A stretch of DNA of 13,633 bases from Chlorobium sp. Lineage in GTDB: Bacteria > Bacteroidota > Chlorobiia > Chlorobiales > Chlorobiaceae. Location of the stretch: contig JANQMO010000022.1 in assembly GCA_028280025.1 (NCBI GenBank), positions 1 to 13,633 on the forward strand, read 5' to 3'. Below the pieces are notes generated by a model. The model was not told the DNA's origin, did not search any database, and saw only the letters and a program-made list of their open reading frames with translations. Below are positions 6,935-13,633 of this stretch, in pieces (positions within the stretch are counted from its first letter, which is position 1; each line of letters begins with the position of its first letter). The position numbers and the translations under genes are program-made.

Positions 6935-7158
6935 AGAATTGTTTGTTTATTTTCTTTTTCCTTCAACCAGCTCCTGAACCCTCGATCCTTCTTCAAATGC
7001 TTCTCAAGTATCGCTTCCAATACTGTTGACTCATCCACACCCGGAGCTTTTTCCTGGGCTGCCTTCACATAAAGTTCAAAACTGACCGTAACAGATTTGG
7101 AAAGACGAAAACGTTTCGTGACCGGTTCCTGAAGTGGCTGAATATTGAGATCAATCAT
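6931..7158 (-). CDS. DUF2274 protein at the end of the trb operon
   Basis: This 75-residue protein has the recognisable DUF2274 layout: a short N-terminal strand (LNIQPLQ), a ribbon-helix-helix-like middle (KSVTVSFELYVKAAQE) and an ending with DRGFRSW. DUF2274 genes of this length normally follow trbI in Tn4371-type conjugation operons, as here, with a 14-bp gap. Its job is not established; the fold and basic residues would fit a small DNA-binding regulator of transfer genes, but that is inference. It is the last gene of the trb operon in this window. Its stop is shared tail-to-tail with the HEPN gene, leaving no room for a terminator between them. Confidence 0.8.
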   Translation of the reverse strand: MIDLNIQPLQEPVTKRFRLSKSVTVSFELYVKAAQEKAPGVDESTVLEAILEKHLKKDRGFRSWLKEKENKQTIL

Positions 7159-7172
7159 GATTGTCGAGATTT

Positions 7173-8444
7173 TCAGTTCAGATAGAATGGGGTGATCACC
7201 ATATCCTTGTTCACCAGCACGTTCAAGGAATATCCGGGACGGATTTTCAGAGTCGGCTGGATTTCAAGGTTTTTTCGGGTAATCTGTTGCCCTGTGCTGC
7301 TGATTTCCGAACCGACATTGCTCGCAAACATCTGGGCAGTACTCATGCCATCCTCGTTATCCCATGTTCCCTGAGATGTTGTTGCACCGACAGATAGTAC
7401 CGAGGATAGAAGAGCTCCACCTATGAGACGATCAAAATGGTTATCAACCTTGTCCTTGAATCCTCCGTACCCTTCGAGATCAACTCCGGGCATACATTCG
7501 AGGTCTATGGAACTGCCATCCGGTCTGATCAAACGATTCCAGCACACCAGCACCCGCTTCTGACCATAGGAAACCATGCTGTCGTATGAGGCCAGCAGTC
7601 TGGAGCCCTGGGGAATCAGGAGATAATCGCCGGTTACGGTATCATAGACATGTTCACGAACCTGACCGATAATCGTACCTGGCAGGTCAGAGTTGATCCC
7701 GGTAATCAGCGTTACCGGTATGATTGTTCCGGCCTTTACCTCATGGGGTGTTTTGGGCTGCAGCATACTACCGGAAAGATATGAGCTTTTATCCCTTCCC
7801 TTTCCAGAGAGGAATTCATTCTTCCGCTGCTGCTTGTTCTGGTCTTGCTGTCCCAGCAATCCCACTTCTGTGCTCCTTATTAATCCAGGAGCATCGGCAG
7901 GTTTATTGGTATATGCCGCAAGCATGCCGTTGCTATTCAAGCCCGAGGTTTTCATCTGCCCTGTTTCTGAACCCTGAAAAAAGGGAGCTGATACAAGGGC
8001 TGCCGCATAGGCCTGCTGTTCAGGATCCTGCTGCCTGGAGGTATAATAGTTTCCCCTGTTATTGTTCACCATCGCTTCACCGAGATCACCCGGCAAGGGC
8101 TGGCCAAGCCGGGGGATACTGTCCGGCAACGGGGCTGTAATATCGTCAGCCATGACGGAGACCGGATCATCATTGTCCGGGCCTTCCCTGATCACATTGG
8201 GAATGGTATAGGATTGGGGTGGAGGAGAAGACTCCTCTTCCTCCTGTCCTCCTCTTTTGTCCAGAGGCCAGAGGGCAATAGAGACCGCAATCAGCACCAC
8301 ACCGAGAATCAATGAAAGGATAAGAATAACCGGCCCTTTTTTCAGTGCGCGTCCGAGAGGCTTTTTCAACCTGAGCCGTGGATCGTTAGGATCGATCTTG
8401 GAGGCATGCGGATCGGGCGCTTCCTGCTTTTCATGCTTTTCCAT
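7173..8444 (-). CDS. trbI: TrbI, VirB10-like conjugation channel protein
   Basis: The 423-residue protein has a short cytoplasmic N-terminus, one membrane segment at about 38-60 (VILILSLILGVVLIAVSIAL) and a Pro/Glu-rich linker (EEEESSPPP, 68-76). A periplasmic low-complexity stretch rich in Gln and Asn follows. The C-terminal TrbI/VirB10 beta-barrel domain starts at about 235. Family landmarks there are VKAGTIIPVTLITGINSDLPG-like sequence (read in two parts around 236-256), DYLLIPQGSRL (273-283) and IRPDG near 306. VirB10 proteins span both membranes and link the energy-producing inner complex to the outer-membrane pore. The start ATG has AGGA about 11 bases upstream, and the trbG stop is 18 bp away, consistent with one operon. 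Confidence 0.95.
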   Translation of the reverse strand: MEKHEKQEAPDPHASKIDPNDPRLRLKKPLGRALKKGPVILILSLILGVVLIAVSIALWPLDKRGGQEEEESSPPPQSYTIPNVIREGPDNDDPVSVMADDITAPLPDSIPRLGQPLPGDLGEAMVNNNRGNYYTSRQQDPEQQAYAAALVSAPFFQGSETGQMKTSGLNSNGMLAAYTNKPADAPGLIRSTEVGLLGQQDQNKQQRKNEFLSGKGRDKSSYLSGSMLQPKTPHEVKAGTIIPVTLITGINSDLPGTIIGQVREHVYDTVTGDYLLIPQGSRLLASYDSMVSYGQKRVLVCWNRLIRPDGSSIDLECMPGVDLEGYGGFKDKVDNHFDRLIGGALLSSVLSVGATTSQGTWDNEDGMSTAQMFASNVGSEISSTGQQITRKNLEIQPTLKIRPGYSLNVLVNKDMVITPFYLN

Positions 8445-8462
8445 AACGTCTTCATTCCTGGT

Positions 8463-9413
8463 TTATCTTCGTGCAATACGCACAATGTTCTGGCTCTTTT
8501 CACCAAGACGCAGTTCGGCACGCTCGAACAGACGATCGACAACATAGAACCTGTCCTTCACCCGGTAATTCACGAGTTGTGTTTTCCCTTTGCGGGATAG
8601 CACAAAGAGTGCCGGTGCTTCACGAACCAGCATCTCTGCCGGGAACTGGATAAATGTCTTGCGACCGTCGTCAAACACCTTCACCGGCATCCAGACTGGG
8701 CGTGAACCCTTTTTCACGTCAACGTCATAACCGAAATTGAGCTTGTTGATATCGACGTGAGAGACAACCGTTTTTTCCTCTGCCATGGCAAGCTGCATTT
8801 CATCATGCGGATAGTGCCAGTTAACCGCCGCCATGAAGGTTTCCTTGTAACTGTGCAACTCTATATGGTAGGTCCGCCGGTTGGTGGTGACAATCAGTGT
8901 GGTATGCAGACCGGGTTTGGTCGGTTTGATGTAGATATGCTGCTGCACTGTGCCGTCTTTCCGGCTTTTGCCGACACCAAGAATCCACCTGACAGTATCA
9001 CCGCACGCCGGTTTCCCCTCGATGGTCTCACCCGGCTGCAACTGGATATCGGTAATCTTCAGGGGGGCAGTATAAACCTGATAGAGATACCCGGGCGTAA
9101 AGTCATAGGTCATGATGGCGTTGAAGTACCCGAAACTGTCCGGGTTCTGCGCTGAGGTTTTGTTCGCCTCGTCAATCACCGCCCATGGTTTTCCGGGTTT
9201 AACCACTTCCTCGGTGTCCTTGGGAAAGGCTTTTTTCTGGTTGTCAGCAAAAAGGGTTGGCTTCGGCTGAACCAGTTTCGTTCCACGGGACTCAGGAACC
9301 TTGTTTGCATGAACCCAGGCTTGCTGCGCTCCTGTAGCAGCACATCCGCCGAGTTGCAGTGCTGCAGTAACAGCAAGAAAAGTTAGCAGGGTCTTTTTGT
9401 GTACCATGATCAT
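8463..9413 (-). CDS. trbG: TrbG, VirB9-like outer-membrane complex protein
   Basis: The 316-residue protein begins with a signal peptide ending in a lipobox (LQLGGC, Cys24). VirB9-type proteins are usually soluble periplasmic and VirB7 supplies the lipid anchor; a lipidated TrbG could do both jobs. The VirB9 core is seen at GYLYQVYTAPLKITDIQLQP (108-127), PGETI and the TTLIVTTNRRTYHIEL block (171-186). The C-terminal domain closes with VDRLFERAELRLG. With TrbI and TrbF it forms the periplasmic to outer-membrane part of the transfer channel. The start ATG at 9413 directly abuts the trbF stop (TAAATG); ATG at 9407 is an equally possible start. Translation is probably coupled to trbF because no Shine-Dalgarno is evident. 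Confidence 0.95.
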   Translation of the reverse strand: MIMVHKKTLLTFLAVTAALQLGGCAATGAQQAWVHANKVPESRGTKLVQPKPTLFADNQKKAFPKDTEEVVKPGKPWAVIDEANKTSAQNPDSFGYFNAIMTYDFTPGYLYQVYTAPLKITDIQLQPGETIEGKPACGDTVRWILGVGKSRKDGTVQQHIYIKPTKPGLHTTLIVTTNRRTYHIELHSYKETFMAAVNWHYPHDEMQLAMAEEKTVVSHVDINKLNFGYDVDVKKGSRPVWMPVKVFDDGRKTFIQFPAEMLVREAPALFVLSRKGKTQLVNYRVKDRFYVVDRLFERAELRLGEKSQNIVRIARR

Positions 9414-10106
9414 TTATCGTTGTATTTTGGACCAGTGAAATTCGTCGATATACAACCCGACAGGATTTGCCGCAAGCTGTTCTTCAGACTCCGGCTTGTG
9501 CATGACAACCCTGAAAATTCCTCTCCACCAGGATTCACCCTGGGCGTCTCCATGAATTCCCCATCGTGATTCTTTCCAGTCAATCTGCCAGCTCTCCCCG
9601 GAAATGGGAACCATGGAAAGAATGTCTACGCTGACCCGTTCCTTGTCAGCTCTCTGAAACGGCTCGTTCTTTTCTGCGTAAGCGTTCAGGGTATTGGCTG
9701 CATTCGGGGTTACCAGATTGTATGCATCGAGCCAGTTCCGCTTGATCACAGCCTTGTCGGACGAGACCATTCGTGTATTGTTCACAAACCGCCCGAGATG
9801 ATACCTTATCGATGCATCACCGGGTTTGAACTCCTTCCATGATGCACCCACAGCGCCTCGATACACCGAACTACCGTCAGTGTTCACCTCGACAATGTGC
9901 GGTACGGCTTTCGGCTGGGCACCGAGGTAGACCATGCCGAGTATAGAGGGCAGTGCAACTAATAGCAGCACCGCAAAGGTTGCAAGACGCCAGTTCTTTG
10001 CCTGCACAAGCGAACTGCCCATGCGTTCATCCCACTCTCTTTGTGCCTTTCTGTAAGGGGTATCGGCTGTTCCTTCGGGTTTCCATGTTTTGCTTGCTGG
10101 TTTCAT
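9414..10106 (-). CDS. trbF: TrbF, VirB8-like inner-membrane conjugation protein
   Basis: The 230-residue protein has the VirB8/TrbF plan: a 40-residue cytoplasmic N-terminus with TPYRKAQREWDERMG, a single membrane segment at about 41-62 (LATFAVLLLVALPSILGMVY) and a periplasmic NTF2-like domain. In that domain, RYHLGRFVNNTRMVSSD and WQIDWKESRWG are typical. VirB8 proteins nucleate assembly of the secretion system. Its start has no ribosome binding site. Instead its ATG overlaps, as ATGA, the stop of an 11-codon mini-ORF coming from the trbL side (see the separate entry). Confidence 0.94.
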   Translation of the reverse strand: MKPASKTWKPEGTADTPYRKAQREWDERMGSSLVQAKNWRLATFAVLLLVALPSILGMVYLGAQPKAVPHIVEVNTDGSSVYRGAVGASWKEFKPGDASIRYHLGRFVNNTRMVSSDKAVIKRNWLDAYNLVTPNAANTLNAYAEKNEPFQRADKERVSVDILSMVPISGESWQIDWKESRWGIHGDAQGESWWRGIFRVVMHKPESEEQLAANPVGLYIDEFHWSKIQR

Positions 10107-10154
10107 GTCATCATAATTTCATGGTTACGTGTCAGCATGTTTTCATGCACTCAT
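10103..10154 (-). other. Chain of tiny overlapping ORFs bridging trbL stop and trbF start
   Basis: On the minus strand the trbL TGA (10153-10151) lies inside ATGA, opening a 3-codon frame (M-S-A) that stops at 10143. That stop is again ATGA, opening a 4-codon frame (M-K-T-C) that stops at 10132. An ATG at 10138, inside that frame, opens an 11-codon frame (MLTRNHEIMMT) whose TGA at 10105-10103 overlaps the trbF ATG, once more as ATGA. The order reads as a termination-reinitiation relay. It is a sequence fact; use by ribosomes is inference. Confidence 0.45.
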
Positions 10155-11245
10155 GTCTTAATGTCTGGCGTTGCATTGCCACCGGACGGCCGTGATTCAT
10201 CCGGGACATGACGGCTTGCATGCAGGGCGTTTTTGGCCCACTTTGGCACGGTGCTTTTTGATGCTCCCGATGAGTGGGCTCCTTCGTTTCTGCCTCCTGC
10301 TGGTGAGACGCTACCGCCCGCCTTGTTGCCAGTGAGCTTTCCTGCTCCTCCCCTTGCAATCTGGGCTACCTTTCCGGCTGCCGCCCGTGTAGCTGCCACA
10401 CCACCTGCCACCGCCAGACCGCCGACAAGCGTCCCGGCTACGGCATTCTGCGCACCGGTGGCGGCAGACAGGCTGGGACTCCCGGCAAGCAGACCACCGG
10501 CAACACCTGGCGCATTCCATGCAAGGAAAGCAATCGCCCCGCTTATCATGACCAGCGTGATACCTGCCTCCAGGCTCGGTATATCATCAGGAACGGTTAT
10601 ACCGCTCAGAATGGTCGTACTGACTGCCACTATGAAGCTGAGAACCATCAGCTTGACGCCGGAAGCAATCACCGCCCCTATGGATTTTTCCGCAAGGAAT
10701 TTGGTGGGTTCGAAAAACCCAAACGGCAAAAGAATGCCGACAAGTGCGAGAATCAGGTAAAACTCCAGAACACAGTAGAACATCTGCCATGCGATGATGA
10801 CAAAGGCAAGAATAGAGAGCAGCCACATGATCGCGTATGCCAGACCATCGGCAATATCCCAGCCCTGTTCTCCGATAGCCTTGGCCAAGGGAGCCGTGAC
10901 ATCAAGACCGATATTGATAATGCCGGAAGGGTCCAGTAAAATGTTATGTGATGCTGGCCTCCCTCCGGCTATTTCTCCCGCCTCGGCAAGGGAAAACGCG
11001 AAGTTCTTGGCCAGGGTCGGAAAATTGGTCACAACCCACATCCAGAAGCCGAGATAGAGCAGCTTTTTCATGACATTGACCAGCTGATCACCGCCGCCCA
11101 ACGCCCACCAAAGCCCCACCAGCACCAGCTCAATGCCAAGCATGATACCGATGAGCCAGTTAATGGCAGGCTGGAGATTCCCCCAGCCTGCATTAAAAGC
11201 TGTCAGGAAAGCATCCAGCGTATTGTTTAATATCTGGGTGTTCAT
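10151..11245 (-). CDS. trbL: TrbL, VirB6-like polytopic inner-membrane protein
   Basis: The 364-residue protein has about six hydrophobic segments (roughly 27-49, 58-75, 132-156, 160-178, 188-214 and 228-245), with WWALGGGDQ after the first, as in TrbL/VirB6 proteins. The C-terminal 115 residues are Gly/Ala/Ser-rich and basic, without hydrophobic helices, and look disordered. TrbL forms the inner-membrane channel part of the conjugation machine. It sits between the trbK-position lipoprotein (13-bp gap) and trbF, the order known from Tn4371-type operons. No Shine-Dalgarno is obvious before the ATG. Confidence 0.93.
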   Translation of the reverse strand: MNTQILNNTLDAFLTAFNAGWGNLQPAINWLIGIMLGIELVLVGLWWALGGGDQLVNVMKKLLYLGFWMWVVTNFPTLAKNFAFSLAEAGEIAGGRPASHNILLDPSGIINIGLDVTAPLAKAIGEQGWDIADGLAYAIMWLLSILAFVIIAWQMFYCVLEFYLILALVGILLPFGFFEPTKFLAEKSIGAVIASGVKLMVLSFIVAVSTTILSGITVPDDIPSLEAGITLVMISGAIAFLAWNAPGVAGGLLAGSPSLSAATGAQNAVAGTLVGGLAVAGGVAATRAAAGKVAQIARGGAGKLTGNKAGGSVSPAGGRNEGAHSSGASKSTVPKWAKNALHASRHVPDESRPSGGNATPDIKT

Positions 11246-11258
11246 GACTTATGACTGG

Positions 11259-11453
11259 TTAGGGCATTTCCGGCCTAACAGGTTTAAAATCCTTACGTTC
11301 CCCTCCATAATCCTCCAGCATTTTCTTTTTCCGTTCCTCTTTCTGTTCCTTCTCCTCTTTTGTTTCCTCATTGACATTGACCGTGCAGCCGAAGGACGCC
11401 AATGCCCCGAAAATGATGAATGCGAGGTAGACATATTTCCTGATGTTTTGCAT
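11259..11453 (-). CDS. Small lipoprotein at the trbK position (possible entry exclusion protein)
   Basis: The 64-residue protein has a lipoprotein signal peptide ending in LASFGC, making Cys23 the lipidation site. A highly charged Glu/Lys linker (27-45) and a C-terminal tail, LEDYGGERKDFKPVRPEMP (46-64), follow. IncP and Tn4371-type operons place the small entry-exclusion lipoprotein TrbK exactly between trbJ and trbL. Position and architecture therefore suggest that role, though no TrbK sequence motif confirms it. The tail matches the last 19 residues of TrbJ at 14 of 19 positions, which is unusual. A clear Shine-Dalgarno, GGGAG at 11465-11461, lies 7 bases before the ATG. It could instead be a VirB7-like pore lipoprotein. 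Confidence 0.82.
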   Translation of the reverse strand: MQNIRKYVYLAFIIFGALASFGCTVNVNEETKEEKEQKEERKKKMLEDYGGERKDFKPVRPEMP

Positions 11454-11533
11454 GATGCTTCTCCCTTTTGTTTTTATGGCATTCCTGTTCTTACAGGGGC
11501 AAATTCCTTACGCTCACCGCCATATCCTTCCAA
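11262..11533 (-). repeat. Diverged 57-bp direct repeat encoding the shared TrbJ/lipoprotein tail
   Basis: The last 19 codons of the small lipoprotein (11262-11318) and of TrbJ (11477-11533) are similar at DNA as well as protein level, with stretches such as AATCCTTACG versus ATTCCTTACG in register on the plus strand. The two copies are 215 bp apart, each directly before a stop codon. This points to duplication of the tail, followed by divergence. Confidence 0.75.
11461..11465 (-). promoter_or_regulatory. Ribosome binding site of the small lipoprotein gene
   Basis: GGGAG on the minus strand lies 7 bases upstream of the ATG at 11453, in the 20-bp gap after trbJ. It is one of only two strong Shine-Dalgarno sequences in this operon segment and supports the chosen start. 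Confidence 0.7.
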
Positions 11534-12196
11534 GGCTCTTCGCTTGAGTTCAAGGCTGGCGTCATTGTCTGCCGCCGCTCTTGCCGCCATTGTTGCGGTC
11601 AGGTCTCCAAGCTGACTCCCAACAACACCGAGTATCTGGTTGTTTGCCTGGAGCTGCCGGACCTCCCCTTCCGCTCCCATCGAGCGCGAAAGAATCTCCT
11701 GCATTTCGTTATTGTACTGCTGTATGCGGTTGACAATGCTCTGGGTGCGCATGGCGTTTTTCGCGCTCTCGCTGAGTTCCTTGTTCCAGTCCTGGTAGTA
11801 TTTCCCATACCGGCCGAATTCTATCGTGTTCCAGTCGGAGCCCTGTGGAAAGAGCACATCGAACTGGTTGTCTATCTGGGCAATGTCATAGCCTATAGCG
11901 TCAATCTCTCTGAAGAGCTGGTCAAGCTCTTCATTGTTGCCCTGCAGCAGTATCCTCAACTGATTGTATGTCTGGCTGTCAAAGCTCTTGAGGCTTTGCA
12001 GCATGGCTTCATACTGCTTTACCTGGTTGCTGATCATGGTTATCTGCTGCGCAACACTTTTCACCATGTTCAGGCTTGTCGTGATGTTCTGCTTCAGGTT
12101 CGAGAAGTCAATCACACTGATCGCCGCTTTCCCCTGCAACGGCAGGAGGAAAAGGCCCAGCAAAGCAACTAAAAACAGCGTCTTTTTCATCTTCAT
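11474..12196 (-). CDS. trbJ: TrbJ, VirB5-like periplasmic conjugation protein
   Basis: The 240-residue protein has a cleavable signal peptide (MKMKKTLFLVALLGLFLLPL, then QGKA with cleavage near 24). Long helical, coiled-coil-prone segments follow (LNMVKSVAQQITMISNQVKQYEAML-like, about 43-70, and again around 140-200), as expected for TrbJ/VirB5 minor-pilus proteins. The conserved ISVIDFSNLKQN-type start of the mature protein and the F-P-Q-G-S-DW region are consistent with the family. It ends in LEGYGGERKEFAPVRTGMP, a tail also found on the next gene's product. It lies 11 bp after trbE and has a good Shine-Dalgarno. It probably acts at the outer surface or in pilus assembly. Confidence 0.92.
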   Translation of the reverse strand: MKMKKTLFLVALLGLFLLPLQGKAAISVIDFSNLKQNITTSLNMVKSVAQQITMISNQVKQYEAMLQSLKSFDSQTYNQLRILLQGNNEELDQLFREIDAIGYDIAQIDNQFDVLFPQGSDWNTIEFGRYGKYYQDWNKELSESAKNAMRTQSIVNRIQQYNNEMQEILSRSMGAEGEVRQLQANNQILGVVGSQLGDLTATMAARAAADNDASLELKRRALEGYGGERKEFAPVRTGMP

Positions 12197-12202
12197 CGTT
12201 GA

Positions 12203-12206
12203 CTCC
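12203..12206 (-). promoter_or_regulatory. Ribosome binding site of trbJ
   Basis: GGAG on the minus strand lies 6 bases upstream of the trbJ ATG at 12196 and begins one base after the trbE stop. The close packing suggests efficient re-loading of ribosomes that finish trbE. Confidence 0.65.
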
Positions 12207-12207
12207 G

Positions 12208-13633
12208 TTATGGTTTGAGATTGTTACTATCTTTGGCTTTCCCGAGAAGCTCCGCCGCCCAGTCATGCCCACGGTAGCGAAGCATCTCAGCGGCATACTC
12301 TTCCGGACTGAAGGTCTCTTCAAGACTGTCCATGAAGCGGTGATCGTCGGGGCTCGACATACCGGCAAACGTGAGAGCTATCGGGCCGAGGTTCAGGTTG
12401 AACAGTCTTCTGCCTCTTGGTGACCGGTAGTAGTAATCCTGTTTCTTCCGGGCACGGGCAAGCAAACCGGTTTCGGTTTCCGACAGGCCGAATGTTTCAT
12501 AGGCTTTTGCCATGCCCGGCGTAAGGGCTTCCTCGTCGGGAAGGTAGATTTTGGTTTGACAGGCGGAAAGAATTGTTGCCATGATGGGTGAACCGGCTGC
12601 ATCGGCAACTTCCTGGGTGGCAAACACCACCGCAACATTCTTTTTCCTTAGCGTTTTCAACCAGTTCTGCAGCTGGTTCATGAACACGGGATGCTTCAGG
12701 AACAACCACGCCTCATCCAGCACCAGCAGTGTGGGACTGCCGTCAAAGAGCTGTTCCACACGGTGAAAGAGGTAGTACAGCGCCGGGATGATGGCATCTT
12801 TCGGCATCGACATAAGCGGCCCCATCTCGATCATCTGCCAGAAACCGTCCTGCATTGCTTCATGATCGGCATCGAACAACTGTCCGTAGCTCCCCTGTAT
12901 CACATAGGGGTGCAGGGCATCGCGGATCTCCCGTGACTGCACCAGATCACGGAACACGGTCAGTGTCCGGTGGCTTCGGTCGCTGGAGGACAGGTTTTCC
13001 AGCGCCTTGTCGATTTCCTTTTTCAATGCTGGGGTACCGGATACTCCCTGCTCCAGCAGGAGCAAGAGGATAAATCCGGCAGCCCAGATACGCTCGGCCA
13101 TGCTCTCGATACCGGCAAGCGGCTGGAAAGCAAGTGGAGCTTTTTCTCCACCCGGTTCATAGTAGTTCCCGCCTGTTGCAAGGGTAACCGCCCTCGATGA
13201 ACGATCCTTGTCGAAGATCACTACACGCGCACCGGGATACTTGAGCCACTGCAGTTCCAGCATGGCAAGCAGGGTGGATTTCCCTGCACCGGTCGGCCCC
13301 ACGATCAGGGTATGTCCGACATCCCCGACATGCAGGTTCAGCCGGAACGGAGTCGAGCCGGTGGTTGAGCAAACCATGTGCGGTGCTCCGCAACCACTCA
13401 GCTCCTGGAGATACAGGTTTTCCTCGTCTCCTGCCCAGATGGCGGAAAGCGGCATCATGTGGGCGAGATTCAGGGTATTGATGATCGGACGGCGCACATT
13501 CGCATAGACATGACCGGGCAGACTCCCCAGCCAGGCATCACGGCTGTTGAGGGTTTCATCCTTGACCACAAACCCCTTGCTCTGGATCACCTGCTTGACC
13601 CGCCGCATCCGCCGCATGGCTTCTTCGAGATCG
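12208..13633 (-). CDS. trbE: TrbE, VirB4-like conjugation ATPase (C-terminal part, 5' end outside window)
   Basis: The frame runs off the right edge with no stop; the residues before the first internal Met read DLEEA, so the gene continues beyond 13633. About 474 residues are visible of a protein normally near 800-850. Counting from the internal Met at 13617, Walker A is GPTGAGKST (107-115) and Walker B LLVLDEAWLF (297-306), followed by the conserved KTLRKKNVAVVFATQE region (321-336). VirB4/TrbE is the universal ATPase at the inner-membrane base of type IV secretion and powers pilus and channel assembly. The upstream genes trbB, trbC and trbD would be expected just outside the window. Confidence 0.96.
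   Translation of the reverse strand, partial: DLEEAMRRMRRVKQVIQSKGFVVKDETLNSRDAWLGSLPGHVYANVRRPIINTLNLAHMMPLSAIWAGDEENLYLQELSGCGAPHMVCSTTGSTPFRLNLHVGDVGHTLIVGPTGAGKSTLLAMLELQWLKYPGARVVIFDKDRSSRAVTLATGGNYYEPGGEKAPLAFQPLAGIESMAERIWAAGFILLLLLEQGVSGTPALKKEIDKALENLSSSDRSHRTLTVFRDLVQSREIRDALHPYVIQGSYGQLFDADHEAMQDGFWQMIEMGPLMSMPKDAIIPALYYLFHRVEQLFDGSPTLLVLDEAWLFLKHPVFMNQLQNWLKTLRKKNVAVVFATQEVADAAGSPIMATILSACQTKIYLPDEEALTPGMAKAYETFGLSETETGLLARARKKQDYYYRSPRGRRLFNLNLGPIALTFAGMSSPDDHRFMDSLEETFSPEEYAAEMLRYRGHDWAAELLGKAKDSNNLKP

Noticed and set aside
10233..10760. Plus-strand 175-codon Ala/Pro-rich ORF
   Set aside because: Antisense shadow of the Gly/Ala-rich tail of trbL.
11468..12172. Plus-strand 234-codon ORF
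   Set aside because: Exact antisense shadow of trbJ, whose family and ribosome binding site are clear.
1..13633. tRNA, rRNA, integrase or att sites
   Set aside because: None seen; an integrase or att site, if this is an integrative element, must lie outside the window.

Overview
The window looks like part of an integrated conjugative element (or conjugative plasmid) of a Gram-negative bacterium. It carries the distal half of a Tn4371/IncP-type trb mating-pair-formation operon next to a block of accessory genes that look like defence cargo. The type IV secretion proteins with lipoprotein and periplasmic signals point to a Gram-negative host. A green sulfur bacterium (Chlorobi) would fit the large TIR-NB-ARC-TPR protein and the moderate base composition, but that is a guess made without any database search.

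Layout. Positions 1-99 hold four tandem 23-bp units that resemble the repeated ends of an IS21-family insertion sequence. They abut a 55-codon minus-strand reading frame (95-262) that may be the interrupted start of a gene. Positions 400-4059 (minus) encode a 1219-residue TIR-NB-ARC-TPR protein with about 15 kinesin-light-chain-like TPRs. Positions 4188-4673 (minus) encode a short RadC/MPN+ protein, separated from the TIR gene by a GC-rich hairpin. A 480-bp gap (4683-5165) has several hairpins and short repeats but no convincing gene. On the plus strand, 5166-6934 is a two-gene operon: a DUF262 protein without an HNH domain, overlapped by ATGA with a HEPN protein carrying an intact Rx4H RNase motif. 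From 6931 to the right edge (minus) runs the trb operon. In transcription order it is trbE (5' end outside the window), trbJ, a small lipoprotein at the trbK position, trbL, trbF, trbG, trbI and a DUF2274 gene.

How it works together. The trb genes build the inner-membrane, periplasmic and outer-membrane parts of a conjugation apparatus: TrbE/VirB4 ATPase, TrbJ/VirB5-like, TrbL/VirB6, TrbF/VirB8, TrbG/VirB9 and TrbI/VirB10. The accessory block sits directly beyond the promoter-distal end of this operon, a common cargo position. Its two multi-domain modules are both predicted suicide or defence systems: a STAND sensor with a TIR NADase effector, and a DUF262-HEPN pair with a predicted RNase.

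Most notable observations: the DUF262-HEPN pair; the TIR-STAND protein with recently duplicated repeats; a C-terminal tail shared by TrbJ and the adjacent small lipoprotein; a chain of tiny overlapping ORFs linking the trbL stop to the trbF start; and the 4-bp tail-to-tail overlap between the HEPN gene and the end of the trb operon.
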